A stretch of DNA of 64,000 nt from Kalmanozyma brasiliensis GHG001 (Eukaryota; Basidiomycota; Ustilaginomycetes; Ustilaginales). Position numbers and translations under genes: made by a program. Positions 41,001 through 50,659 of this stretch are shown piece by piece (positions within the stretch are counted from its first letter, which is position 1; every line of letters starts with the position of its first letter). Location of the stretch: NCBI RefSeq assembly GCF_000497045.1, contig NW_015961957.1, positions 248,001-312,000 of the forward strand, given 5' to 3'. Below the pieces are notes generated by a model, which did not search any database, was not told where the DNA came from, and was given only the letters and a program-made list of their open reading frames with translations.

Positions 41001-42111
41001 CGGTACAGATGCCAAGAGTGACGCTCGAGCGGCGAATCTGACACCAGAGAAGGTCGCCGACGAACTCGCCCCGCTGATGCGACGCTTGCCCGTGCACAAC
41101 TGGTACCTCCTACGCGAGCTGTCGTGCCATCTGGGGATGTTGGCACAACCCGAGGTGGTGAGGAGCACAAAGATGCCGGTGAGCAATCTGACGTTGGTGC
41201 TGGCGCCGACGGTGAGTATCTCGTTGCCGTTGCTGCAGGTGTTGGTGCGGCATACGGAGGTGGTGTTTGCCGGACCGGTGCCTTGTGAGGATGCGGTGGG
41301 GGTGTCGGTGTCTGCTGCGGCTGCCAAGGTGAGTTCGCCGGCAAAGGAGACCAAGCGTCCCTCACCGCCACCGCGACCGGTCAAGCCGGAGAGGTTGTCG
41401 CCGGCGAGCAAGCTGCCTGTGCTGGTGCGAAAGCGCGCGTCGTCGATGGGATTGGGCGCGCTGCTCTCTTCGCCCACTCGAAGTCGCGCTTCCCCCGCGC
41501 AAAGCAGTCCGCAGCCGCATCGTCGCACGCCATCCACCACGCCCTCTTTGGAACTTCCCGACTTCATCTCTGCCTCGGCCAGCTCGCCGGCTGCAGACCC
41601 CTACTCGCGCCCCTCGACGTCGCTCGGCCACTTCGCCTCCTCTCCTCCGGCCAATCGAAGCACGTCAGGTACACGAGACGACGCCTTTGCACCGGGAGAC
41701 ACGCCCATCGCCCGATACTACGCGCGCACCCAATCTGGCGTCCTCACCCCCACGCTCTCCCCGCACCGCATGCCTGCATCCTCGCCCAACCTCGCGCACC
41801 TCACCACCTCCCCCATGCTGAGCGATTCCGGCTTCGACGAGCCGCGCAGTGGGCGGACGAGCGCACTGGACCGACCGAGGCCACCCACAAGCAGCAGCGC
41901 CAGCTTCTTCGCCGGGCGCAGTCGGAGGACGGACAGTGTGAGTGTGCTCAGTGCAAGTGGGAGTGCTGCGAGTGTCGATGGGGAGGGTGGCACGAGTCCG
42001 TTACGGATCACCAAGCGATCGACTATGCTGGCGAGAGAGGGCGGGAGGAGTGAGGAGGATGTCAAGGGGAGGGTGGAGAGGTATTTGCAGAGCGGACCGG
42101 GTCGTGCTTAA
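38074..42111 (+). CDS. RhoGAP-domain protein with a long disordered N terminus
   Basis: This is a single exon of 1345 residues from the first in-frame ATG at 38074. Residues 1 to about 860 are Ser/Pro/Thr-rich and disordered, with proline motifs such as PPPKPPKPKPS that could bind SH3 domains. The RhoGAP domain spans about 870-1066. It contains GIYRISGRSS with the arginine finger at about R902, LRELPEPLIP, and the MPVSNLTLVLAPT block that replaces the usual NLAxxFxP helix. The active arginine is kept, so GTPase activation of a Rho, Rac or Cdc42 protein is likely. No PH, LIM or BAR domain was seen. The C-terminal 280 residues are again Ser/Pro-rich. An upstream coding exon cannot be excluded. 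Confidence 0.88.
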   Translation: MPFTHSYSSLGIAARDNQNRGPHNLGNGSTSSISNSLDINAADSPSTSDNDSSSRSRLFSSGRKSPDPFRRFRRLSSSNELNIATAPAALDDSQSFDSQQSYNAAYTDTRIPSYPNSNGRAASPAPLETPRSAPPPLPSPTTKPAFLRPKRTKSSSISILTSGLGLRSRDATLDPSPNTETRRRHRKSASLSGSDVDLSTLAIDSQRAITPQPVLRPASPSPSLSGNNYSTHRDTSVRPAASSNPSASSLSKQHKQAWYQAQQKTIELDNPNNRGAHDADSETAKLFPLNVAVPDRSDRGLSSPPDSRSPRPVVDTYLSEEEMSAAGIQVIRRRADEPATATPASSQDSQGLQTPRSRDQATLPAMPARLYGADQPDFLEYIDSPAESKQHSPRLDRSADPPGSSASMQDAISHSHTKSSSGSISASSSGSTDYVPFSANDTSSAHNGSTTSLGSGSKHSFSFAKLRRPGVKQSSPRSSAPNSSNEDVSGNRTFLFPSRNQQRQQQQQQHFSASNGDAAAPGYLKPGPGSSASPFLNKHSATVGRASGSISAGHTAKNGLAQVFNGGSSSAATVGPASSVYSGTASNGVPPPKPPKPKPSLLTAFPRSGGSNRSLSGSISAPNTAPLETGPESLRRIATSQQGTLQPPASAGPGAGFYRNIAHSRSQEAVAEARLEAEALRASAGTPLPPPRRLNPSRAGGMSNYSQQSSTPMGRTVSGGSGGVVGALGQVGQLGAAMGRKGWDFMKTLQTNTAAGGGVLPARNDGAPGYRTGGHSSAAAIAAENEPTRQWLALLDAPDSTRRPSEGIFGAPLKDAVLRSRLSSLTSDPPTEDHLGVPDLGSEFSASFIHSPGATPRASVAGTTPTDPLSREQARCLYLPRIVVRCIESLEKWGPSEEGIYRISGRSSHTSKLRLHFSDPRNDLRLDEINPADLDINSVCSVLKSYLRELPEPLIPLAHSKMLDQAVARLLADTDGGTDAKSDARAANLTPEKVADELAPLMRRLPVHNWYLLRELSCHLGMLAQPEVVRSTKMPVSNLTLVLAPTVSISLPLLQVLVRHTEVVFAGPVPCEDAVGVSVSAAAAKVSSPAKETKRPSPPPRPVKPERLSPASKLPVLVRKRASSMGLGALLSSPTRSRASPAQSSPQPHRRTPSTTPSLELPDFISASASSPAADPYSRPSTSLGHFASSPPANRSTSGTRDDAFAPGDTPIARYYARTQSGVLTPTLSPHRMPASSPNLAHLTTSPMLSDSGFDEPRSGRTSALDRPRPPTSSSASFFAGRSRRTDSVSVLSASGSAASVDGEGGTSPLRITKRSTMLAREGGRSEEDVKGRVERYLQSGPGRA

Positions 42112-42375
42112 CGCTGAAACAGAGGACCTTTTGGGGAATGTTCACACCCGGGTTGCTCACACCTGTCACTCTCACATCGGATGAAATTGGCCTGCCTGGG
42201 TCACACTTTGCATCGCACTGCCTGCTCCGAACCGGCCCCGTCTGAGTCTGAGTCCAACACGCCTTTCATCCACACCGTCACGTTGCACAGGCCGCACATC
42301 CTCACCATCATCCGCGCACACTTCCCACTCGCGCACTTTGCTCAGAACTCGCTTGATTCCTTCTTTGCGCAAATG

Positions 42376-45300
42376 CTAGAACTTTCTTCGAACAGGAGCA
42401 ATCACTTTACCGGGAACCTTCGTGACCCTAGGCAAATTCAGCCTCTGCGTCTCGATGCGCGTATTCCACTCCTTACCCAACGGCTGTCGCATGGCCGCTT
42501 CGTACTGGGCGACGCTCGTGTACGGATAGGGCAGGTCTTTCGCGCGGAACTTGTCCTGTTTCTTGTCCCTTCGTTCGCTGATGATCACGTGGGCCATTCC
42601 GGCATCTTTGCGTTTGTCCGCGTCGACGCCTTGGATGGTACGCATGTGCTTGGGTTTGGTGGGACGGGAACGGACGCCTTTGCCCGTCCAAGCGCCCCAA
42701 CCGGGAAGACGCGTGTCGATGGTTTTCGTCGCATCGGCGTCGATGGTGGCCGCTTTTTCGGCGGCGAATTCCGAAACGACGTCGTCTGTGGCAAAGGCGT
42801 CGGCGACCAGGGAACGCTGTTGGATAGCAGACATGGCTCCACCCCGCTGCGCCGCTTTTTTCGAGAGAGTGGGCACAACCGTCGAAGGCTGGACGGCCTC
42901 CCCGTCGCTATCGTCATCATCGTGAAGGCGTGAGGAAAGATCGATCGAGATCGCCTCGTCGTTCTTGCGCGCCGCGATGGACGAGGCGCTCTTGGACGCG
43001 GATTTGGACGCGCGCAGCGCCGACTTGGATGCTGCGGCTGCCGAGGTCGAGTTGGTCGACAGGGAGGAGTCGTTCTTCTTGCGCGAGAGGGTGGCTTTGC
43101 CGTCCGAGGAGATGGTCAGCCAGGGGTTGGCGTCCTCGTCGTCCGAGGCGGGCTGAGCGGTGGAGAGGCTGGGTTTGGTGGTGCGAGACTTGGACTTGGT
43201 GAGCGTCGAGGCGGGATCGATCTCGATGTTGCTGTTGGTGCCGTTGGCGGAGGATGGCTTCTTTGAAGGCTGTGGCAGATCCTCTTTGCCGGCGGAGGGT
43301 TTCTGCTTCTGCACGGCGGGCGTGGAGATGGTAGCACCGGGAGTGGCGCCGTACATCGCACGACCCTTGTTGCCCTGAACGTACACCGAAGACCCCCCTT
43401 CAGGTTCTCGCCTCGCGATCACCGTCTCCCCTTTATCCTCGTCGCTGTCTCCTTCTTCCTCCTGGGCACCCAGCCCCTGCATCTCGGTCACAAAGTCATC
43501 CACCTCGCCCCTCACCTGGGCATACTGCCGCTCCCTCGCGTCCTTCATAAACTTCATGTTGTACACCCCCTTCTTCCCGCCTACCCGCTCGAACTCCTCC
43601 TCGTCCCTCCTGCGCTTCCCCTCTTCCTTGGCCTCCAGCGCAGCCAGCTCGTCAAACGCATCCCCCATTACCTGGGCATCCTCCCTCTCATCGTCCTCCG
43701 TATCTTCCTCCGACTCCGACTCCTCACCCACCTCCCTCGCCTCGATCTTGCTCCTCAACTCGGCCCCTCTCCGCAATTGCGCATCCAGTTCGTTCCTCGC
43801 CTCCTGATTATGCTCGCCGTGTCTGCCACTCAAGATATTCTTGGCCCACTTGGACGTGTTCTTATGCTTCAACGTGGCCCTCTCCCTCGCTCGATCTCTC
43901 TCGGCCTTCAACCTCTCCTCCATCCCTTCTTCCTCGTCTTCGTCCTCCTGATCCGAATCCAGCTCCTTCATCTGCTCCTTCAACCTCTCCTTTTCCTTCC
44001 TGTGGATCTTGCGGTACGCCTTGGACTTGATTTTGCTCACGCGCTTCGCTTTTTGTTCTGCACGGAAGAGAAGCATTCGCATCCTCCGCAGCTCGTCCCG
44101 CCTCGCTCGTGCTTCGGACGGGTCGAGCTTGTTCATGGCCAGTTCCTCTTGTGCTGCGAGCTGCGACTCGGTCAGCCCGCCCTCGGTCAGCATCGCCGCG
44201 ATGGACGCTTCCATCCCGGCGTCCGGGGTAAAGGTGGCGACGAGCCCAGAGGTGGACGGTTGCGTGACGGCGGGTTTTTGGAGCGGGAAGGAGAGGTGTT
44301 CGGCATCGCGCAGACGGTTGATCGTAGGCTGCCAGCCGGCAACTTCGTCGCGTGTTGTGGAGTAGGCACCTTGTCGGTCGAGTCGGTCTTGGACCACGGA
44401 CGGAAGCGGAGCCGAGAGCGCTCCTCCGCCTTTGCGGGATGCAGAGGGAGCGGTGGTGGAAGACGACTTGGGATTGGACAGGAGCTTGGTGGACTTGCGG
44501 ATGTCAGCAAAGTCGACATTGGACGAGAGCGGGTTCATGAAGTCTTCGAGACGCAAAGTGGAGCCCGAATGGGCGGCGGCGAACTCGGTTTCGGGAATCG
44601 CCTCGGTGCGCTCGGATAGGACGCGGCGAGAGCGCTTGGTGGAGGGCTCTGCGTCGGAGCCGGCGTCAGAGTCGGCGGTGGCGTTGCGTTTGGAGCCGGC
44701 AGCGGCGAACGACTCGATGTGCTTGGCGAGCTTGCTGCTGCTCTGGTCGTTGTCGTCGTCGGATGCGTTGTCGTCTTCGTCGTCCTCGTCGGACTCTGAG
44801 GCAGAATCGAGCATGCGGGAGAGATCCATCATGCCACCGTCGTCCTCACCGTCTTCCTCCTCTTCTTCCTCCTCTTCCTCGTCGTCAGAGTCGCCAGACT
44901 TGCGCTTGCTCTTAGCCCCCTTACCGAACGTCCACCCATCAAACTTTTCTTCGTCACTTTCACCAAATGCTTCATCCGAATCGAGCTCCTCGTCGCTGCC
45001 CTCGATGCCCGCATTCAGCTCGTCCTCCGAGTCGAACACCTTTGGCCCGATCGGCCCTGCATCGCTGTCATCGCTCTCCTCGTCCTCATCATCGTCATCG
45101 TCATCCGTGCGACGCCTCGCCTGTTTGCCCTTGGCCTTGGACGGCAAGTCGGCATAGTCGTCCGCTTGCATACCCGCCAGAGCGCGTCGTGAGCCCCTGC
45201 TCTGGGTCGAAGTGGAAGCCTGTGCAAAGTCGTAGACGTCATGCAGACCTTTTGGTGCATCGTTGTTGGTGCCCTTGCCAGAAGAGCGGGCTGTGCGGCG

Positions 45301-45429
45301 CGACTTGGAACCGGAAGAGTAGGCGGCGGAGGAGAAGGGTGCTGAAGAGTCGTTGCCGCCACGACGACCGCCGCTGCGACCGCCGTTGGAGGAGGAAGCG
45401 CCACCGCGAGAGTTGCGCTGTCTCGCCAT
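42376..45429 (-). CDS. utp14: U3 snoRNP / SSU processome protein Utp14
   Basis: This is a single exon of 1017 residues from ATG 45429. The frame is open further up without an ATG. The Utp14 family block SKIKSKAYRKIHRKEKERL lies near the middle, followed by LKHKNTSKWAKNIL, an NPWL motif (DANPWLTIS) and the C-terminal LPGWGAWTGKGVRSRP region. The N-terminal third holds long Asp/Glu/Ser runs encoded by TCC/TTC-rich tracts (about 44820-45130). Utp14 binds and activates the helicase Dhr1 and is needed for 18S rRNA maturation in the nucleolus. It diverges from NIP7, another ribosome-assembly gene. The 3' end lies 264 bp from the RhoGAP stop. Confidence 0.93.
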   Translation of the reverse strand: MARQRNSRGGASSSNGGRSGGRRGGNDSSAPFSSAAYSSGSKSRRTARSSGKGTNNDAPKGLHDVYDFAQASTSTQSRGSRRALAGMQADDYADLPSKAKGKQARRRTDDDDDDEDEESDDSDAGPIGPKVFDSEDELNAGIEGSDEELDSDEAFGESDEEKFDGWTFGKGAKSKRKSGDSDDEEEEEEEEEDGEDDGGMMDLSRMLDSASESDEDDEDDNASDDDNDQSSSKLAKHIESFAAAGSKRNATADSDAGSDAEPSTKRSRRVLSERTEAIPETEFAAAHSGSTLRLEDFMNPLSSNVDFADIRKSTKLLSNPKSSSTTAPSASRKGGGALSAPLPSVVQDRLDRQGAYSTTRDEVAGWQPTINRLRDAEHLSFPLQKPAVTQPSTSGLVATFTPDAGMEASIAAMLTEGGLTESQLAAQEELAMNKLDPSEARARRDELRRMRMLLFRAEQKAKRVSKIKSKAYRKIHRKEKERLKEQMKELDSDQEDEDEEEGMEERLKAERDRARERATLKHKNTSKWAKNILSGRHGEHNQEARNELDAQLRRGAELRSKIEAREVGEESESEEDTEDDEREDAQVMGDAFDELAALEAKEEGKRRRDEEEFERVGGKKGVYNMKFMKDARERQYAQVRGEVDDFVTEMQGLGAQEEEGDSDEDKGETVIARREPEGGSSVYVQGNKGRAMYGATPGATISTPAVQKQKPSAGKEDLPQPSKKPSSANGTNSNIEIDPASTLTKSKSRTTKPSLSTAQPASDDEDANPWLTISSDGKATLSRKKNDSSLSTNSTSAAAASKSALRASKSASKSASSIAARKNDEAISIDLSSRLHDDDDSDGEAVQPSTVVPTLSKKAAQRGGAMSAIQQRSLVADAFATDDVVSEFAAEKAATIDADATKTIDTRLPGWGAWTGKGVRSRPTKPKHMRTIQGVDADKRKDAGMAHVIISERRDKKQDKFRAKDLPYPYTSVAQYEAAMRQPLGKEWNTRIETQRLNLPRVTKVPGKVIAPVRRKF

Positions 45430-45914
45430 TATAATGAGTCGTAAGGGCGTGTGGTGCTTCGATGAGCTGCTCGGTATGGCTACGCGGATCTTGTGTCGTT
45501 GGGTGCAGCCAAGCAGCGTCGATATGATGGAGCGGAAGGTAGAGGAGGGCTGAGCGGCGAAGGGAGGCAAAATTTGCTTTCAACTTTTGCTTCCAGCTCT
45601 GGCCTTGATTACAAGCTTGTAGTCAAAGGGTCCACCTGCCTGTAATGAATTTTTGGCTCAGCTGTGGAGTCGCGAACTTTTTCTTTGGTTCTTCTCGATT
45701 TTAGACTTCTGGCAAGCTGAGAAGAAGTTTGGCTAAGAACCTCCTCCTCCTCCTCAACATCATCATCTCTCCGTCCTCGGGCCCATCGCAAGCGCACACT
45801 CGAGCGAGCATCGAAGGCTGAAAGCGACACCAAACCCAATTGAAGGCACGCCGCAAATCCCGCACGAACCATCTCCTCACAGCCTGCTTCACCAGCAGCA
45901 CCCACACACACACC
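45430..45914. promoter_or_regulatory. Bidirectional promoter of UTP14 and NIP7
   Basis: The ATGs of two divergent ribosome-biogenesis genes are 485 bp apart. On the + strand the region has TCGATGAGCT at 45459-45468, close to the PAC element of yeast ribosome-biogenesis promoters, and AT-rich GCAAAATTTGC at 45567-45577 and TGAATTTTTGG at 45646-45656, which recall the RRPE. The motif matches are by eye. Confidence 0.4.
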
Positions 45915-46457
45915 ATGCGACCCCTCACAGAAGAGGAAACCAAGACGCTCTTCGAAAAGCTCGCCAACTATGTGGGCAAGAACCTCGTTCACCTCATTGA
46001 CCGACCTGACGACCCGCACGTTTTCCGTCTGCACCGCGATCGCGTCTACTACGTCTCCGAGTCGTCGATGCGGCTAGCGATCTCGGTTGCGCGGCCGAAC
46101 CTCATGTCGCTCGGCACGTGTTTTGGCAAGTACAGCAAGACGGGCAAGTTCAGGCTCCATGTTACTGCGCTGGACTACCTGGCACAGCACGCAAAGTACA
46201 AGGTGTGGATCAAGCCCAATGGCGAACTTCCGTTCTTGTATGGGAATCATGTCGTCAAGGCGCACCTGGGGAGGATCACGGATGATACGCCCGAACATGC
46301 AGGGGTGGTGGTGATGAGCATGGGGAATACGCCCCTGGGATTCGGGGTTACGGCTAGGAGCACGGTCGATACCAGGAAACAGGACCCAACGAGTATCATC
46401 GTCTTCCACCAGGCGGACGTTGGCGAGTACTTGAGAGATGAAGATACGCTCTTCTGA
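45915..46457 (+). CDS. nip7: 60S ribosome biogenesis factor Nip7
   Basis: This is a single exon of 180 residues, exactly the family length. It begins [20 protein letters not shown] and contains [13 protein letters not shown] and the PUA RNA-binding domain in the C-terminal half ([20 protein letters not shown], then [10 protein letters not shown]). Nip7 is needed for 27S pre-rRNA processing and 60S maturation in the nucleolus. The upstream frame contains no other convincing ATG. It pairs head-to-head with UTP14. Confidence 0.96.
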   Translation: MRPLTEEETKTLFEKLANYVGKNLVHLIDRPDDPHVFRLHRDRVYYVSESSMRLAISVARPNLMSLGTCFGKYSKTGKFRLHVTALDYLAQHAKYKVWIKPNGELPFLYGNHVVKAHLGRITDDTPEHAGVVVMSMGNTPLGFGVTARSTVDTRKQDPTSIIVFHQADVGEYLRDEDTLF

Positions 46458-46992
46458 TCCTAGAGCGTCGCACCTCTCTCTCCTCTTTCGCTCGGATCTC
46501 GCTGTACAGGGGAAGTAGGGTACATCTTGCACCCTCTGCCAACATCATATCCTATTCTCGTCGCTCCATTGTACTTTTAGCTCCCCCTTCTCAGGTCTTC
46601 CCATTCATCGTTCAGGTCTTCAATCACAGTCAATTAGCATCTTCTCTGCATCAACCAGTTTGCAGTCGTCCAACGAGCCGGTGCACGGAGCATCGACATG
46701 GATGACGAGAAACTTGTCGAGCCATTGCTTTGTTTCATACGCCGCCAGGCAGCAGAGAAGGAAGAAGGTTGGACAGACGCTTCTGACGTGCTGCTCTTCT
46801 GCAATTGCCATTTCAAAAAATGGCAGAAGAAAGCGTCAGTCACCGCGGCCATCTTTTGGCGCGCTCGTCATCGGCAATCGACTCCACATCCCCCTACCCC
46901 ACCCCTCCGCTCCTCGTCCATCCCTCCTCACTGCATCCTTCATCACCATCACCGTCCTTCGGAAAGCATAGACAAGCTACACCCTGTCCAAA
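46458..46992. other. Tandem intergenic region
   Basis: This 535-bp stretch lies between NIP7 and the cystinosin gene. Open frames here run into cystinosin out of frame and are not supported. No other signal was seen. Confidence 0.5.
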
Positions 46993-47904
46993 ATGGGTGT
47001 CATCCCTCTCTCGGATCCTCCGTCCCTCGCCCTGTCCACTCTATCCACCCTCCTCGGCTGGGCGTATACCTTTGCCTGGTCAGCCTCGTTCTACCCGCAA
47101 GTGATCCGCAACTTTACGCACAAATCGACCATCGGTCTCTCCACGGATTTTGTCGTCCTCAACGCGGTGGGTCACTCTTCCTACCTTTTGTACAACACTC
47201 TCTTGTTGTTCTATGGACCGGTTCGACGGGCGTATCGACATGCCCATGGGGGGAGGGAAAACGTAGTCCAACTCAACGACTTTATCTTTTCCCTTCACGC
47301 CACGTTACTCGCTCTCATCACCCTCGCTCAGTTCCTGCGCTATCGAAAAGCCCACCAAGGAGTATCGCGCACCGTCTCCCTCTCTTTGGCTGGAGCACTC
47401 ACCGTAGCTGTCTTCCTAGCGGGCGCAAAGAGGTTGAAACTCGTCAACTGGCTCCACATCGTCAACGCCGCTTCCACCCTCAAACTCGTGATAACACTCA
47501 CCAAATATCTGCCGCAGATCAAACTCAACGCCGACCGAGAAAGCACCAAAGGGTTCAGCATCGAAAACATCCTCCTCGACCTCACCGGCGGGCTGCTCAG
47601 CCTGGCACAGTTGGGCGTGGACGCAGTGTGGATCCAGGGCAGCTGGAGCGGTGTCGCGGGAGATTGGGGCAAATTGGGATTGGGTCTGTTGAGCATTGCG
47701 TTTGATGGCGTGTTGATCTGGCAGCACTACGGCGTGTATGGGGCCGTGGAGGTGGATGAGGACGATGAGAGGGAGGAGACGCCGGATGGGACGGGCAGGA
47801 GGAGGAGCGGGTACGGAAGTTTGGCTGGGTCCAGACAGGCCAGTTACAGCTCGAGAAGGGCGAACCAGGATGGCGAGACGGAAGATTCGGCGTTGCTCAG
47901 ATAG
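46993..47904 (+). CDS. CTNS: Cystinosin-type lysosomal/vacuolar cystine-proton symporter
   Basis: This is a single exon of 303 residues. Seven membrane segments are visible. The first PQ loop is SASFYPQVIRNFTHKSTIG and the second LTKYLPQIKLNADRESTKG; both keep the Pro-Gln pairs. The block STKGFSIENILLDLTGG is close to the cystinosin motif. Members export cystine from vacuoles or lysosomes; yeast Ers1 is the relative. The C-terminal 45 residues are acidic, then Ser/Gly/Arg-rich, and end without an obvious sorting motif. The start ATG 46993 is well placed for the first helix. Confidence 0.92.
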   Translation: MGVIPLSDPPSLALSTLSTLLGWAYTFAWSASFYPQVIRNFTHKSTIGLSTDFVVLNAVGHSSYLLYNTLLLFYGPVRRAYRHAHGGRENVVQLNDFIFSLHATLLALITLAQFLRYRKAHQGVSRTVSLSLAGALTVAVFLAGAKRLKLVNWLHIVNAASTLKLVITLTKYLPQIKLNADRESTKGFSIENILLDLTGGLLSLAQLGVDAVWIQGSWSGVAGDWGKLGLGLLSIAFDGVLIWQHYGVYGAVEVDEDDEREETPDGTGRRRSGYGSLAGSRQASYSSRRANQDGETEDSALLR

Positions 47905-48061
47905 ATGTCATGAGAAGATGGCTTTGTGTAGACGGATTGCATTCAGACACTCACACTGGAAATGCTGCATCACAAGATATCGTCGTTTCTGGCGGACGGA
48001 CACTACGTTGTGCCTGCGTGCTGAGACTGCCGCAAAGTGGCCTTCGGCGTGTGGGGACGAA

Positions 48062-50659
48062 TCACTGGTCCTCAGCTTTGCGCTTGACACCGCCGAACGC
48101 AAGACGGAAAGGCCCATTCGACGGCCCAGTCCCTGCGTCTGCTGCGGCTGGAGAATCCCCTGAAGCGCTCGCCGCAGCAATCCTCTTGAACCCCGACCCT
48201 CCCGCTGCGACCGTCGTGGCCGTGCTCGGCGCCGGTGTCGCACTGCCAACGCGTGCCCATCCACCCGTCTTTGTTGTCGTCGTCGCACCGTCGCCATTTG
48301 CCGCAACGCTCGCTGCGCCTGTCGAATCCAGTCCAGGCGCAGGAGACAACATCTCACCATCCGTCTTCTTCCCCTTCGCACTTGGACCATTCTGTCGCAC
48401 CGCCTTCTTCAACTGCATCCCCGCCGAGCCTGCCCCCTTTCCATCCAACAGGTCGTTCTCCTGGGGCGCAGACCCGCGACTCCCCACGCTGAGCACCATG
48501 TGCGCCTTGCCCGTGCGCTCACTTCGGCTCTGGAATGCCGCCGACATGCCCGTCGGCGTATCGCCCGCCGCCATCCGCTCGCGCTTCTTCTCGTCCTCGA
48601 TCTTCTTCAGCCGCTTCTCCTGCTTCTTCGTGCCGGGCTTCTTGCCGTGGAACACGTGCGAGAGGTGCTTCCACGCCTCTTTTTGATCGAGATCACGCCC
48701 AAATTCGTCGTGGTACTTGATCTCGACATCGGGCTTATAGTCGCGGAATCGGTCTTGGGCGAGACGTGCTTCTTCCACTTCGCGGTTGCGGTTTTGGACC
48801 TCGCGTGTGGCTTGGTCGACAGAAGAACCGGATGCTTTCGAGGCTTGACGGGCTAGCTCGCGATCTTGTTCCTCGCGACGACGCGCGGCAAGCCAGGCGT
48901 CGTACTGACGTTGCTGTTCTTCGCGCGATTTGAGCTCCGGATTGGCTTGAGCGATCATACCTTGCTGACGAAGGAAGGAGAGCGTGCCCGCCATGCCTCG
49001 ACCAATGACAGGCTCGTTGTCCTTCACCTCGGGCTTGACGTCTTTGGCTGCTGCTGCGACAATGGCTTCCAGAGTCTCGCCTTTTTCCGGCTCTTCCTTG
49101 ACATGGTCTGGAGTCAGTGTTGCTTCAGCGTCGTCGTCCTGCTCCGTCTTGATATTCGAGGTAAGTAGCTCGCGCATGGGTACATCTATCACGCCTGCGA
49201 ACTCCTCTCTCTTGACGTCGGCAGCAGGGGCGAGCTTCACGTCGACGGACTCCTCCTTTATGGTGCGCGCCCTTCTTGGGACTTCGACCTCGGTCGGCCG
49301 TTCTCGGATGGCTCGGACAAACTCGCTCGTCTCGTCGAAAGTGAGAGCTCCTTGACCATCTGGAACCTCGCCACTGCCGTTTGCCGTGTCTGCCCCGTTG
49401 GCGATGACTGGAGTTGCCACGCCGTTGGTCGCAGACCGCTCCGCCTCCTCCGCTGCTCGCTGCGCGGCCAGATTCTTGGCGATCATTTCGGGCGTCATCT
49501 TGTTGAAGGTCTTCTTGGCTTTGAGACGCCGTGATCTGGCGAGCGAAGCTTGAAGTTCGTCGTCATCGACAAAGTTGTCTGTCTCTTGACGTCGGGCTGG
49601 CTTGGCTGACACTTTAGCTTCCTCCATCTCGACGTCGGCAAGAATGTTTGTGCTCGCAGCGGCTGTTGACGAGGGCTCACCAGCATCCTGATCGTCGTCG
49701 AAGCTGATCTTCACCTTGGCTGCCTTCTTGCGTTTCGTTTTGGGCTTCTTGAAGCCGACATCGCCTTCTTGCAGGTAGTCCGACACCTCTTGATTCTTGG
49801 TGTAGTCGAGCGAGAGCAGCTGTTTGTTGGCGCGCCGAGCTTCTTCCTCAGCTTCCTGCCGCAATTTTGCGTGACGATCTGCGGCGGAAGTGCTCCCACC
49901 AAGACGAAATCCGGACGCTTCAGCGGTCGCAAGATCGCCCTCTGGCAAATCAGCGTCGTACTTTGACAAGACGCCGCGCTTGCGTCCTGAAAGCGTCTCT
50001 TCGTCGTCCAGACCCGTGTACTCTTTAGCTCCCTTCTTGCGCTCGATGTTCTTGGCGTCGCGCTCCGCTTGATCGAGAGCCGAGTCCATGAGCTCGTCGT
50101 CGGCGTCATCGAGAACGCCCGCATCTCGGAGTGTAAGGATCCGTTCTTCGCCCTCGTCGAATTCGTCGGCATCGTGACCGACGCGCAGACCAGCGAGATC
50201 CGACTCTCGATACTGCGCCTGTTCGAGAGCCTCTTCCTCCTCGAGCTGTTTGGCCCTGCGAGCGGCATGTTCCTTGGCTCGCTTCTTGGACTCCTCGAGC
50301 CACTTGAGCGTGTCTTTCGAGCCCGAGCCAGATGCCGACGTCGATGCTTCTCCTGATGCTTCCGCATCACCCAGCGTTGGTCCTTTCAGCCGACGAGCAG
50401 CATCCCGCTTCGCTTGCGCCTTGGCCAGCCGCTCCTTGACCTCGATGTCCTCTCGCTCGCGGCGTTCGCGCTCCTGCTTGTCCTGGAAGTTCTTGGACGC
50501 CAGCGCATCTCCGTCTAGCTTGGGAGCAACATCGATGTCAGAGCTCGAGCCCTTGCTAGGAGCAGGCTCATCGTCGGCGACAAGAGGTTTGAGACCAAGC
50601 GAGATACGAAGCTTGTTGGTCTCCTCGAGCGAGAGCTCCTCCTTTTGAAACTCGGACAT
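48062..50659 (-). CDS. snu66: U4/U6.U5 tri-snRNP protein Snu66 (SART1 family)
   Basis: This is a single exon of 865 residues. The N terminus ELSLEETNKLRISLGLKPL matches the SART1 family start. Charged coiled-coil and KE-rich regions follow (ERREREDIEVKERLAKAQAK). The C-terminal family block is FHGKKPGTKKQEKRLKK, and AFQSRSERTGKAHMVLSVG near 745-765 is also conserved. Snu66/SART1 joins the U4/U6 and U5 parts of the tri-snRNP and is required for spliceosome activation. The last 100 residues are Gly/Ala/Ser/Thr-rich and poorly conserved. It diverges from the OM14-like gene. Confidence 0.93.
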   Translation of the reverse strand: MSEFQKEELSLEETNKLRISLGLKPLVADDEPAPSKGSSSDIDVAPKLDGDALASKNFQDKQERERREREDIEVKERLAKAQAKRDAARRLKGPTLGDAEASGEASTSASGSGSKDTLKWLEESKKRAKEHAARRAKQLEEEEALEQAQYRESDLAGLRVGHDADEFDEGEERILTLRDAGVLDDADDELMDSALDQAERDAKNIERKKGAKEYTGLDDEETLSGRKRGVLSKYDADLPEGDLATAEASGFRLGGSTSAADRHAKLRQEAEEEARRANKQLLSLDYTKNQEVSDYLQEGDVGFKKPKTKRKKAAKVKISFDDDQDAGEPSSTAAASTNILADVEMEEAKVSAKPARRQETDNFVDDDELQASLARSRRLKAKKTFNKMTPEMIAKNLAAQRAAEEAERSATNGVATPVIANGADTANGSGEVPDGQGALTFDETSEFVRAIRERPTEVEVPRRARTIKEESVDVKLAPAADVKREEFAGVIDVPMRELLTSNIKTEQDDDAEATLTPDHVKEEPEKGETLEAIVAAAAKDVKPEVKDNEPVIGRGMAGTLSFLRQQGMIAQANPELKSREEQQRQYDAWLAARRREEQDRELARQASKASGSSVDQATREVQNRNREVEEARLAQDRFRDYKPDVEIKYHDEFGRDLDQKEAWKHLSHVFHGKKPGTKKQEKRLKKIEDEKKRERMAAGDTPTGMSAAFQSRSERTGKAHMVLSVGSRGSAPQENDLLDGKGAGSAGMQLKKAVRQNGPSAKGKKTDGEMLSPAPGLDSTGAASVAANGDGATTTTKTGGWARVGSATPAPSTATTVAAGGSGFKRIAAASASGDSPAAADAGTGPSNGPFRLAFGGVKRKAEDQ

